From Leifsonia shinshuensis (GTDB taxonomy: Bacteria > Actinomycetota > Actinomycetes > Actinomycetales > Microbacteriaceae), in the NCBI RefSeq assembly GCF_014217625.1, contig NZ_CP043641.1, positions 992,001 to 1,056,000 on the forward strand: 64,000 bases of DNA, in the 5' to 3' direction. Positions 43,548 to 53,540 of the stretch are shown here, piece after piece (within the stretch, counting starts at the first letter, position 1; each line of letters opens with the position of its first letter). The position numbers were made by a program, and so were the translations under genes. The notes under the pieces are model-generated. The model saw nothing but the letters and a program-made list of their open reading frames with translations. It ran no database searches and had not been told where the DNA came from.

Positions 43548-44351
43548 ATGAACGACGACGGACGGCGCACGAAGCGCATGCGCGACCGCGCCGCAGGCGC
43601 CGCGGTGATGGAGCAGGTGGTCCGTCTGCACACGCAGTCGCCGCCGCGATCCGCCCTGGCCCGCGCTCTCGGCGCTCCGCCGATCGGTGCGGACACGGCG
43701 CCCTGGTTCGCCGGCGCGCTCGGCGAGCGGGAGGTGGGCGCGCTGCTCGACCGGCTGCCCGAGGGCTGGAGCGTCTTCCACGCCATCCCGGTCGGCACAC
43801 GCCCTGACGCCTCCGGAGCGGTCGCCGACGTCGACCACATCGTGGCCGGGCCGGCCGGCGTGTTCGTCGTCAACACCAAGCACCACCGTGGACAACGCGT
43901 GTGGGTGGGCGAGCGCGCGGTGCTGGTCGCCGGTCAGAAGCAGCCGTACCTCCGCAACTCCGACCTGGAGGCCTCCCGCGTCCGCGGCGTGCTCGCCCAG
44001 GCGGGCATCGTGGCGCCCGTGACGGCCGTGGTCGCGCTCGTCGGGACCAAAGAGGTCACCGTGCGGCAGCAGCCGCGCCGCGTGATGGTGCTGCGGGCCG
44101 AAGGGCTCGTGCGCTGGCTGACGCGACGTCCTGCCGTGCTGGACGCCGCCACGACGTCCGCCGTGGCACGCCTGTTCGACGACCCGGCGACCTGGCGTAC
44201 GGTGGACTCCTCCTCCGACACGCTGGAGCGGTTCGCGGTGATCGAGCGCGAGGTCAGGAACGCACAGCTCGTGCGCTTCGGCTGGGGCCTCGCGGCGGCG
44301 CTCGGCGTGGTCGCCGTCGCGCTCCCCCTGATCCCCGCGCTGACCCGCTGA
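43548..44351 (+). CDS. NERD domain membrane-anchored protein
   Basis: 267 residues with a nuclease-related (NERD) domain at about 58-170. Putative active-site residues are in ALGEREVGALLD (Glu), VADVDHIVAGP (Asp) and VFVVNTKHHRGQ (Lys of the N-x-K motif). One TM helix (about 245-263) is near the C-terminus, so the domain is cytoplasmic and tail-anchored. NERD proteins are thought to act on nucleic acids, but the reaction is unproven. TACGCT lies 7 nt before the ATG. Confidence 0.88.
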   Translation: MNDDGRRTKRMRDRAAGAAVMEQVVRLHTQSPPRSALARALGAPPIGADTAPWFAGALGEREVGALLDRLPEGWSVFHAIPVGTRPDASGAVADVDHIVAGPAGVFVVNTKHHRGQRVWVGERAVLVAGQKQPYLRNSDLEASRVRGVLAQAGIVAPVTAVVALVGTKEVTVRQQPRRVMVLRAEGLVRWLTRRPAVLDAATTSAVARLFDDPATWRTVDSSSDTLERFAVIEREVRNAQLVRFGWGLAAALGVVAVALPLIPALTR

Positions 44352-44354
44352 TCG

Positions 44355-45227
44355 CTAGACCGGGACCGCCGCCGTCCGCATCGTGAGCGAGGCCGCCTCC
44401 ACGTCGTAGTCGAGCTCCACGCGGATGGCCGCGACCTCCGCGAGCGAGCGCAGATGAGTGCCGCCGCACGGGATCTCGACCACGCCGTCCGGGAGCCCGG
44501 CCCGCCAGCGCCGCCGCTCCCCCAGCCCGTCGCCGTCGCGCTCGATCGAGATGGCGACGTCCGCCCCTGCCGCCACCCAGCCGGCGAGCCGCGCATTGGC
44601 GGCGTCGGTCACCGCGGCGAGCGCGCCGGGCAGCTCCGCAGCGGCGAAGCCCTTCTTCCGCAGGCTCTTGCCGATGCGGTACTCGTCCACCGAGCCGTCC
44701 GGGAGGATGCGCGAGGAGGCGATGGCGAGCTGGTCGAACGCCGGCTTGCCGCGGCCGTCGACCGGGACCTCCTTCGTCCAGAGGCCGGAGAGCGCCTCGT
44801 CCAGCGCGAGCGAGGCCAGGTGGCACGCGGTGTGGCCGGTCGAGAGTCCGTCGCGGGCCTCCGCGTCGACCGCCACCTCGACGGCGGCGCCCGGCTCGAC
44901 GCCGGTCGCGTCGTCCACGAGGTGGCAGACCAGGAACGCCCAGCCCTCGGTGCCGGTGCGGACCGGGGCGTCGCCGACGTGCAGCGTGGTGCCGTCCGTC
45001 GCGCCGACGACCGCGGCGACCACCGGGACGACCCGGCCGCCCACGGTCAGCGTGCCCGTGTCTGCGGGCTGGTCGGGCCAGACCGGGTCGACCGGGTGGA
45101 AGGCCGTGCGGTCGAGGATCACGGCGCTGCGGCCGTCTGCGAGCGGCTCGACGTGCAGGACCGTTCCGGTGGAGGCGAGGTCGCCGTCGGGGTAGGTGAC
45201 GGCGGTGTCCGCGGTGGGGAGGGTCAT
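44355..45227 (-). CDS. Alanyl-tRNA editing (AlaX-like) protein
   Basis: 290-residue protein related to the editing domain of alanyl-tRNA synthetase, which deacylates mischarged Ser/Gly-tRNA-Ala. Zinc ligands are visible: HTACHLAS (HxxxH, with GHTACHL) and PCGGTHLRS (CxxxH). There is no tRNA synthetase catalytic domain. It ends 3 bp from the NERD gene end (convergent). TACGCT and GGAGGG both precede the ATG. Confidence 0.85.
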   Translation of the reverse strand: MTLPTADTAVTYPDGDLASTGTVLHVEPLADGRSAVILDRTAFHPVDPVWPDQPADTGTLTVGGRVVPVVAAVVGATDGTTLHVGDAPVRTGTEGWAFLVCHLVDDATGVEPGAAVEVAVDAEARDGLSTGHTACHLASLALDEALSGLWTKEVPVDGRGKPAFDQLAIASSRILPDGSVDEYRIGKSLRKKGFAAAELPGALAAVTDAANARLAGWVAAGADVAISIERDGDGLGERRRWRAGLPDGVVEIPCGGTHLRSLAEVAAIRVELDYDVEAASLTMRTAAVPV

Positions 45228-45272
45228 CCCTCCAGCGTAGGGGACCCTCCCACCGCGGCCTCCCGGCGCGGG

Positions 45273-46988
45273 CTACTTCGTGAGCGAGTCCACGTACGCG
45301 GAGTGCGCCTTCATCCACTTCTCGACGATGCCGTCGTACTGGCTGGCGTCCGCCTTGCCGTTGTACATCGCATTCTCGAGCGAGTAGAGCATGTCGGACT
45401 TCATGTGGAACTTCTTCACCCACGTCGCGATCTGCGGGAACTTCCGCGGGAAGTCCTTGCTCGCGATGGAGTGGATGGACTCGGCCGCTCCCAGGGTGTT
45501 CTTCGGGTCCTTGAGGTCCTTCAGCTGCCACTGGTCGTAGGCCCAGTGCGGGCGCCACAGCGTGACCGCGATGTTGTCGTGCTTCTGCATCGCGCTGGAC
45601 AGCTCGGCGAGCATGGCGGGCGTGGAGGATGTGACGTAGTCCATCTTCCCGAGCCCGTACTCCGGGATGACCTTCTTCTGGGTCGCCTCGGTGAGCCCGG
45701 CGCCCGGCTCGATGCCGACCAGCCGGTTGCCGAAGTCCGAGGCGTGCGACGCGAGCTGGTCGAGCGAGTCGATCGGGGCGTCCTTGTTGACCGCGATGGT
45801 CAGCTTGGCCTCGTCGTTCCACGCCCCCAGGTCGGTGAGGTGCGCGCCGTACGTCTTCATGTACTGCGCGTGCGTGGTCGGCAGCCAGCCGTCGAACGCC
45901 ACGTCGTAGTCCCCCGTGCTGAGCCCGGCGAAGGCCGGGCCCGCGTCGGCGTACTCGAACTGCACCCGGTAGCCCTCGCGCTCCAGCACGTGCTTCCACA
46001 GGTAGGAGGCCGCCTCGCCCTCCGGCCAGCCGTTGAACACGGCGACCTTCACGTCGCCCTTGTCGCCGCCCGCGGTGGAGGCCGCGCTCACGGCCGTCCC
46101 GCCGATGACGACCAGGAGGCCGGCGCCGAGCACCGCGAGCGCGCGCTTCGGCATCCGCAGCCGCGCCTTTCCGACCGAGGCGGTGAGGCGGTCGAGGATG
46201 ATCGCCAGGATGACGACGGCGATGCCCGCCTCGAAGCCGAGCCCGACGTCCACCCGGCTGAGCGCCTGGACGATGTCGCGGCCGAGGCCGCCACCGCCGA
46301 CCATGCCCGCGATGACGACCATGGAGAGCGACAGCATGATGACCTGGTTGACGCCGGCGAGGATCGACGGCATCGCGAGCGGCAGCTGGATCTGACGGAG
46401 GATGCGGCGCGGCGGCGAGCCGAACGCACGGCCAGCCTCCACCAGCTCGGTGTCGACGCCGCGGATGCCGAGCTCGGTGAGCCGCACGCCCGGCGCCATC
46501 GCGAACACGATGGTGGCGACCATGCCGGGCACCACGCCCACCCGGAACAGGATGAGCGCCGGGATCAGGTACACGAACGCGGGCATCGTCTGCATGAAGT
46601 CGAGCACCGGCCGGATGATCGCCGACGCCGTCCTCGACCGGGCGGCCAGGATGCCGAGCGGCACGCTCAGCGCGATCGCGATGGCCGAGGAGACCAGCAC
46701 GAGCGCGAGGGTGTCCATCGCGTTCGGCCACTGGCCGATCCCGGCGATGAGCAGGGGCCCGAGCACGGCGCCCGCGCCGAACACCCAGCCGCGCAGCCAG
46801 ACCGCGAGGATCGCGAGGATGAGGATGACGCCCCAGAACGGCGGCGTCTGCAGCGCCCAGTCGACGCCGTCGTACATCCCGGTGAAGACCACGCGGATGA
46901 CGTCGAACAGGCCGCCGAAGGTGGTGGTGACGAAGTCGACGACCGCGGTCGCCCACTGGCCGAGCGGGATCAGGTGCGCCGTGTTCAC
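45273..46988 (-). CDS. Glycine betaine/proline ABC transporter, fused permease and substrate-binding protein
   Basis: 571-residue ProW-ProX fusion. The permease part has about six TM helices and the EAA-type loop (ELVEAGRAFGSPPRR). The final TM helix (AVLGAGLLVVIGGTAV) tethers an OpuAC-type binding domain outside the cell. That domain contains the Trp residues typical of an aromatic cage (NGWPEGE, FDGWLPTTHAQY, LWRPHWAYDQW). The GTG at 46988 overlaps the ATPase stop (GTGA). Imports compatible solutes, so probably induced by osmotic stress. Confidence 0.92.
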   Translation of the reverse strand: MNTAHLIPLGQWATAVVDFVTTTFGGLFDVIRVVFTGMYDGVDWALQTPPFWGVILILAILAVWLRGWVFGAGAVLGPLLIAGIGQWPNAMDTLALVLVSSAIAIALSVPLGILAARSRTASAIIRPVLDFMQTMPAFVYLIPALILFRVGVVPGMVATIVFAMAPGVRLTELGIRGVDTELVEAGRAFGSPPRRILRQIQLPLAMPSILAGVNQVIMLSLSMVVIAGMVGGGGLGRDIVQALSRVDVGLGFEAGIAVVILAIILDRLTASVGKARLRMPKRALAVLGAGLLVVIGGTAVSAASTAGGDKGDVKVAVFNGWPEGEAASYLWKHVLEREGYRVQFEYADAGPAFAGLSTGDYDVAFDGWLPTTHAQYMKTYGAHLTDLGAWNDEAKLTIAVNKDAPIDSLDQLASHASDFGNRLVGIEPGAGLTEATQKKVIPEYGLGKMDYVTSSTPAMLAELSSAMQKHDNIAVTLWRPHWAYDQWQLKDLKDPKNTLGAAESIHSIASKDFPRKFPQIATWVKKFHMKSDMLYSLENAMYNGKADASQYDGIVEKWMKAHSAYVDSLTK

Positions 46989-48304
46989 GCGACCACCTCC
47001 GCCTCGTCCGCCCCGACCGGGATGGGGTCGCCGCCGGCGCTCTCCCGCAGGGCCAGCGTCATCGCGTCCACCGGCACGGTCGCGGGCGGCTCGACGACGA
47101 CCGGGATCTCGGTGGTGTCGCTGGAGACGTTCCCGAGCGCCGCGAGCAGGGTGACCCGCGGGATGACGCCGAGCAGGCGGCGCTGGTCGTCGACGACGGC
47201 CAGCGGCAGGGCGCTGCCGACGGCAGGCTCCACCAGCTCGCTCAGCACCTCGTCCCGCGACACCGTCGCGATGTCCTCGTCGATCGCCTCGGTCAGGTCG
47301 CCCTGGCCGTCGCGGACCTGGCGCATCACGTCGCGGTCGCGCACGGCGCCGAGCAGTCGCCGGCCCTGGCCGACGACGAACGCGGCGGAGGTCTGGAGGT
47401 CGCGCATGGTCCGCATCGCGGCGCGCGGCCCGCCCGCCACGGTGACCAGCGCGCGGGCCGGCTCCATCACGCTCGCGGCGGTGAGCACGCGGGCGCGGTC
47501 GACGTCCTGCACGAAGCTGGCGACGTAGTCGTTCGCGGGGTCGGTGAGGATCTCCTCCGGCGTGCCGGTCTGGACGATCCGGCCGTCGCGCATGACAGCG
47601 ATCCGGTCGCCGAGGAACATCGCCTCGTTGAGGTCGTGCGTGATGAAGACGATGGTCTTGCCGAGCGTGCTCTGCAGTTCGAGCAGCTGCTCCTGCATCT
47701 CGCGGCGGATGAGCGGGTCGAGCGCGGAGAACGCCTCGTCCATCAGCAGGACGTCGGTGTCGGCGGCCAGCGCACGGCCGAGGCCGACGCGCTGTTGCAT
47801 CCCGCCGGAGAGCTCGCCGGGGAGCTTGTCGCCCCAGCCGCCGAGGCCGACCAGCTCGAGCACCTCGGCCGCGCGCTCGCGGCGCTCGGCGGCGGACATC
47901 CCGCGCACCTCCAGGCCGTAGGCGATGTTGTCGAGGACGGTGCGGTGCGGAAGCAGAGCGAAGTGCTGGAACACCATCGAGATGTGCTGCTGGCGGACGG
48001 CGCGGAGCTTCGCGCCAGCGAGGCCAGTGATCGTGGTGCCCATGACCTCCACGTCGCCCGCCGTGGGCTCCAGCAGCCCGTTGAGGAGCCGGATCAGGGT
48101 GGACTTGCCCGAGCCGGACAGGCCCATCACGACGAAGATCTCGCCGCGCTTCACGGTCAGACTCGCGTCGATGACGGCGGCCGTGCCGAGCCCGGCGACG
48201 TCCTTCCGGCTCGCGCCCTCCCGCAGCCGGCGCACGGACTCCTGGGGTTTGCGTCCGAAGACTTTGAAGATGTTCCTCGCCTCGACGGCGATCGTGTTGC
48301 TCAA
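46985..48304 (-). CDS. proV: Glycine betaine/proline ABC transporter ATPase (ProV-like)
   Basis: 439-residue ABC ATPase with C-terminal CBS domains. Walker A is VVMGLSGSGKSTLIRLL; the signature is LSGGMQQRVGLGRALA; Walker B is VLLMDEAFSALDP. Two CBS domains (about 285-400) sense ionic strength in related transporters. The start is TTG at 48304, preceded by GGAGAG at 8 nt; no ATG gives a better N-terminus. It forms a two-gene operon with the permease/binding fusion. Confidence 0.92.
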   Translation of the reverse strand: MSNTIAVEARNIFKVFGRKPQESVRRLREGASRKDVAGLGTAAVIDASLTVKRGEIFVVMGLSGSGKSTLIRLLNGLLEPTAGDVEVMGTTITGLAGAKLRAVRQQHISMVFQHFALLPHRTVLDNIAYGLEVRGMSAAERRERAAEVLELVGLGGWGDKLPGELSGGMQQRVGLGRALAADTDVLLMDEAFSALDPLIRREMQEQLLELQSTLGKTIVFITHDLNEAMFLGDRIAVMRDGRIVQTGTPEEILTDPANDYVASFVQDVDRARVLTAASVMEPARALVTVAGGPRAAMRTMRDLQTSAAFVVGQGRRLLGAVRDRDVMRQVRDGQGDLTEAIDEDIATVSRDEVLSELVEPAVGSALPLAVVDDQRRLLGVIPRVTLLAALGNVSSDTTEIPVVVEPPATVPVDAMTLALRESAGGDPIPVGADEAEVVA

Positions 48305-48673
48305 AACGTGTTCTCTCCGCGGTGCGCGCTCGCGTCTGGTGGACGCGCGCACTCTGGTCACGCCCGGGCCGACGGCATGCGGCGACGGCAGCACGACTCG
48401 AGCGCGGGCCTTCCGCGCGAATCGCCATCGCTGGCGCGACCATCGGGGTGCGCCCACGCCAGCCGACCGTACGATCCGAGCGGGGCCACCGGTGCGGCCG
48501 CACGGCCCGGGATCGCGGGCTGGTTCACCTCGCCCGCGCCGAGTCGTCCGGCGCACGAGGCCCCTCGACGCTATCAGGGTTCTCGCAGCGACCGCGAATC
48601 GAGAGCGGGTGAAACCGGGTGCGGGGAGCCGGCGGACCTTCCGCGCGCCGCGCGATTCCGGCAGAGTGTGCGC
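48305..48673. other. Divergent intergenic region, proV / DyP peroxidase
   Basis: 369 bp between the divergent betaine transporter and the peroxidase. The proV side has a perfect inverted repeat GTGCGCGC (48322-48329) / GCGCGCAC (48345-48352), which could form a leader hairpin or an operator. I see no coding frame with protein-like character and no convincing promoter hexamers. Confidence 0.6.
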
Positions 48674-49642
48674 ATGGCCAACTCCACGGGCGACCACGCC
48701 TGGCACCGCGTCCCGATCGAGCCGCAGAGCGTCGACGCGCCGCTCTCGCGCGCGGCCGTCTTCCTCGTCGTGACGGTCGCGGACTCCCCCGACGCCGTCG
48801 CGACCGCGCGGGATGTCGTGGCGAACATCTCCGACCTGGTGAAGACGGTCGGCTTCCGCGATCTGAACGCCCACCTGTCGTGCAACATCGGCGTCGGGGC
48901 GGCGTTCTGGAGCAGGCTGACCGACGCCGCGCCGCCGAAGGAGCTGCGCCCGTTCCAGGAGATCCGCGGAGCGGTCCACACGGCCGTCGCGACACCGGGC
49001 GACCTGCTGTTCCACATCCGGGCCGAGCGCGGCGACTTCTGCTTCGAGTTCGAGCGGCAGCTGCTGGACAACCTCGGCGACGCGGTGACCGTGGTGGACG
49101 AGGTGGTCGGCTTCCGGTACTTCGACTCCCGCGACCTCCTCGGCTTCGTCGACGGCACGGCGAACCCGACCGGCGGCGACATGGCGGGCTCCGCGATCGT
49201 CGGCGACGAGGACGCCGCGTACGCCGGCGGCAGCTACGTCGTCGTGCAGAAGTACCTGCACGACCTCGCCTCCTGGGACCGCCTCCCCGTGCCGTCGCAG
49301 GAGGGCGTGATCGGCCGCACGAAGGTGGAGAACATCGAGCTGCCGGACGTCGAGCACGGCCAGAAGGCCCACAAGCAGCTGACGACGATCACCGACGAGA
49401 ACGGTGTCGAGCACGACATCCTGCGCGACAACATGCCGTTCGGCAGGCCGGGCCACGGCGAGTTCGGCACGTACTTCATCGGCTACTCGCGCGAGCTGTG
49501 GGTGATCGAGCGGATGCTGGAGCGGATGTTCATCGGGGACCCGCCCGGCAGCCACGACCGCATCCTGGACTTCTCCACCGCCGCGACCGGAACGACGTTC
49601 TTCGTCCCGACGCGCGGGTTCCTCGAGTCGCTGGGCGACTGA
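48674..49642 (+). CDS. Dye-decolorizing (DyP-type) heme peroxidase
   Basis: 322-residue heme peroxidase of the cytoplasmic YfeX-like branch; no Tat or Sec signal. The DyP motif GXXDG is GFVDGTANPTGG, containing the distal Asp; the downstream His and Arg of the heme pocket are in VEHGQKAHKQL and PFGRPGHGEFG. Oxidises dyes or porphyrins with hydrogen peroxide. The start MANSTGDHAWHRVP is the typical N-terminus. The 3' end overlaps the EamA gene by 160 bp tail-to-tail. Confidence 0.93.
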   Translation: MANSTGDHAWHRVPIEPQSVDAPLSRAAVFLVVTVADSPDAVATARDVVANISDLVKTVGFRDLNAHLSCNIGVGAAFWSRLTDAAPPKELRPFQEIRGAVHTAVATPGDLLFHIRAERGDFCFEFERQLLDNLGDAVTVVDEVVGFRYFDSRDLLGFVDGTANPTGGDMAGSAIVGDEDAAYAGGSYVVVQKYLHDLASWDRLPVPSQEGVIGRTKVENIELPDVEHGQKAHKQLTTITDENGVEHDILRDNMPFGRPGHGEFGTYFIGYSRELWVIERMLERMFIGDPPGSHDRILDFSTAATGTTFFVPTRGFLESLGD

Positions 49643-50508
49643 GCCCGGGGCGTGCCCTGGCGCTTCGCGACTTGCCCCACGCCGATCCCGGCGACGACGA
49701 TCGCGACGCCGAGGAGCTGACGCCCGCTGAGCGACTCGCCCGCCACGAGCGCGCCCAGGGCGACGCCGGTGATCGGGTTGAGCAGGCCGACCAGCCCGGC
49801 GACGGCCGGACCGAGCCGCCGGATGCCCGCGAACCAGGCCAGGAACGCCAGCGCCGTCGCGACGAGCGAGACGTAGGCGAAGCCGGCGATGGCGGGCCCG
49901 TCGAGCCCGGGAGGCGCGCCCTCGAACGCGACGGCGAACGGCACGACGAGCAGGCCGCCCGCGACGAGCTGCCAGGCGGTCGAGGAGAGCACGTCGACGT
50001 CGCTCCAGCGCGCGGCGAGCACGTAGCCCGCCGCCGAGAGCAGCATGGCCGCGATGGCCGCGGCGACGCCGAGCGGGTCCACCGGCGCTGCGCCCCCGAG
50101 CAGCATCACCGCGACGCCGGCGACTCCCGCGAGCGCACCGGCCAGCGAGAGCAGCCGAGGCCGCTGGCCCAGCAGCATCCAGCCGAAGCCCATCATGGCC
50201 AGCGGCGAGGTCGCCATGACCGTCGAGGCGACCGACGACGGCAGCAGCTTCGCGACGGCGTAGACCAGCACGAAGAACCCGCCCGCGTTGAGCGTTCCGA
50301 GCAGCGGAGCACGCCACCACCACGACCCGCGCGGCAGTCTCCTGACGACCGCGAGCAGCAGGAGCCCGGCGGGCAGCGCGCGCAGCACCGCGCCCCACAG
50401 CGGCGCGTCCGGGAGGACGGCGCGGGTGACGACGTAGGTCGAGCCCCAGGCGATGGGCGCGATCGCTGTGACAGCGATCCAGCGGAATTTACCTTCCATG
50501 GAAGACAT
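49483..50508 (-). CDS. EamA-family (drug/metabolite transporter) permease
   Basis: 341 residues, ten predicted TM helices with the duplicated EamA fold (WIAVTAIAPIAWGSTYVVTR at the start). It may export a small molecule recognised by the neighbouring MarR regulator. The last ~55 residues are not hydrophobic and lie inside the peroxidase gene in the opposite direction. ATG 50508 has GGAAG 5 nt upstream; the ATG at 50499, 7 nt after a TATTAT box, would give a leaderless message and is an equally good start. Confidence 0.88.
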   Translation of the reverse strand: MSSMEGKFRWIAVTAIAPIAWGSTYVVTRAVLPDAPLWGAVLRALPAGLLLLAVVRRLPRGSWWWRAPLLGTLNAGGFFVLVYAVAKLLPSSVASTVMATSPLAMMGFGWMLLGQRPRLLSLAGALAGVAGVAVMLLGGAAPVDPLGVAAAIAAMLLSAAGYVLAARWSDVDVLSSTAWQLVAGGLLVVPFAVAFEGAPPGLDGPAIAGFAYVSLVATALAFLAWFAGIRRLGPAVAGLVGLLNPITGVALGALVAGESLSGRQLLGVAIVVAGIGVGQVAKRQGTPRAQSPSDSRNPRVGTKNVVPVAAVEKSRMRSWLPGGSPMNIRSSIRSITHSSRE

Positions 50509-50533
50509 AATAGCTTCCGCGGAAGCTATTATG
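50493..50533. promoter_or_regulatory. Operator and divergent promoter: 28-bp perfect palindrome plus a second CTTCC-N2-GGAAG site
   Basis: 50506-50533 is a perfect 28-bp palindrome, CATAATAGCTTCCG and its mirror, between EamA and marR. It contains TATTAT -10 boxes on both strands: 50527-50532 for marR (6 nt before the GTG) and 50512-50507 for EamA (7 nt before the ATG at 50499). A second dyad, CTTCCATGGAAG, lies at 50493-50504 and has the same half-site CTTCC. Binding of the MarR protein would shut both promoters. Confidence 0.85.
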
Positions 50534-50538
50534 GAACC

Positions 50539-51033
50539 GTGAGCTCACCCGATCATGTCGCCCGCATCCAGGAGGAGTGGCGCCGCGAGCGTCCCGACCT
50601 CGACCCGTCCCCGCAGGGCGTGATCGGCCGCCTGCACCTGGTCGCCGGGCTGCTGACCGACGAGCTGGTCGCCGTCTACGCGCAGCACGGGCTGACCGAG
50701 GGCGACTTCGACGTGCTCGCGACGCTTCGGCGCGCGGGAGCCCCCTACGAGCGCACCCCGGGCGAGCTCGCCGAACACACGATGGTCACCTCCGGGGGTA
50801 TGAGCAAGCGCATCGACCGGCTGGAGGGCGCCGGGCTGGTCTCGCGGCGCGCCTCCTCCACGGACGGCCGCGGCCGGGTGGTCGCCCTCACCCCGGACGG
50901 GCTCGAGCGGATCGACGCCGCGGTCACCGCGCACCTGGCCAACGAGCGGCGGCTGGTGGACGAGCTCTCCCCCGCCGACGCACGCGCGCTGGAGCGCATT
51001 CTGACCGGCTGGCTGGGGCGGCTCGGCGGCTGA
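50539..51033 (+). CDS. MarR-family transcriptional regulator
   Basis: 164-residue winged-helix repressor starting from GTG at 50539. The HTH is in GELAEHTMVTSGGMSKRIDRLE, with the wing DGRGRVVALTPDGLE. It is divergent from EamA and separated by the palindrome described above, so it probably represses itself and the exporter and is released by the exporter's substrate. The message is likely leaderless. Confidence 0.93.
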   Translation: MSSPDHVARIQEEWRRERPDLDPSPQGVIGRLHLVAGLLTDELVAVYAQHGLTEGDFDVLATLRRAGAPYERTPGELAEHTMVTSGGMSKRIDRLEGAGLVSRRASSTDGRGRVVALTPDGLERIDAAVTAHLANERRLVDELSPADARALERILTGWLGRLGG

Positions 51034-51149
51034 CCGATCCGCGGCGCGGCGCCGGCCGTCGGCCACGTGACGCCGCATGACGCGCGCGCCCGCAACAGGT
51101 CGTCATCTTCGTGGCGACGGGTGGCGGCGGCAGGGTACAAAAGGCCATC

Positions 51150-51431
51150 ATGTCGCGCATCTTCACGAGCAAGTTCAACCCGGGCCGCGCCCGCTGGGAG
51201 CTGGTGGTCAGCCCGCGCGGCGACGTCTACGCGTTCCCGCTCACGCTGCCGATCGCGCAGCGGCAGGTGCTCGGCGGCCACCGGCGGTACCTGGTCGGCA
51301 AGGTCGCGAAGCGGCAGGAGACGTGGACAGCGGCCGGGCCCTCCGGGCTCGTCTACGGCACGACCTTCCCGACGCTGCCCTCCGCCCTGGAAGCCATCGC
51401 CGACGAAGTCGACCTCGCGCCGGTGCCCTGA
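51150..51431 (+). CDS. Small protein of unknown function
   Basis: 93 residues, MSRIFTSKFNPGRARWELVV at the start, basic, with no TM segment and no Cys. It looks like a single small beta-rich domain (VVSPRGDVYAFPLTL). I do not recognise the family. A TACAAA box 8 nt before the ATG supports a leaderless transcript. It converges on sufU with 10 bp between stops. Confidence 0.65.
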   Translation: MSRIFTSKFNPGRARWELVVSPRGDVYAFPLTLPIAQRQVLGGHRRYLVGKVAKRQETWTAAGPSGLVYGTTFPTLPSALEAIADEVDLAPVP

Positions 51432-51441
51432 TGAGCGACGG

Positions 51442-53452
<2,011 letters not shown>

Positions 53453-53540
53453 GACCGCCGCCCCGACGCAGGCGCGGCGAACGGCGCAGCCGCGGCGAAC
53501 GGCGCTGGACGCGCCCGCGGATGCGGCGTAAATTCGCCGC

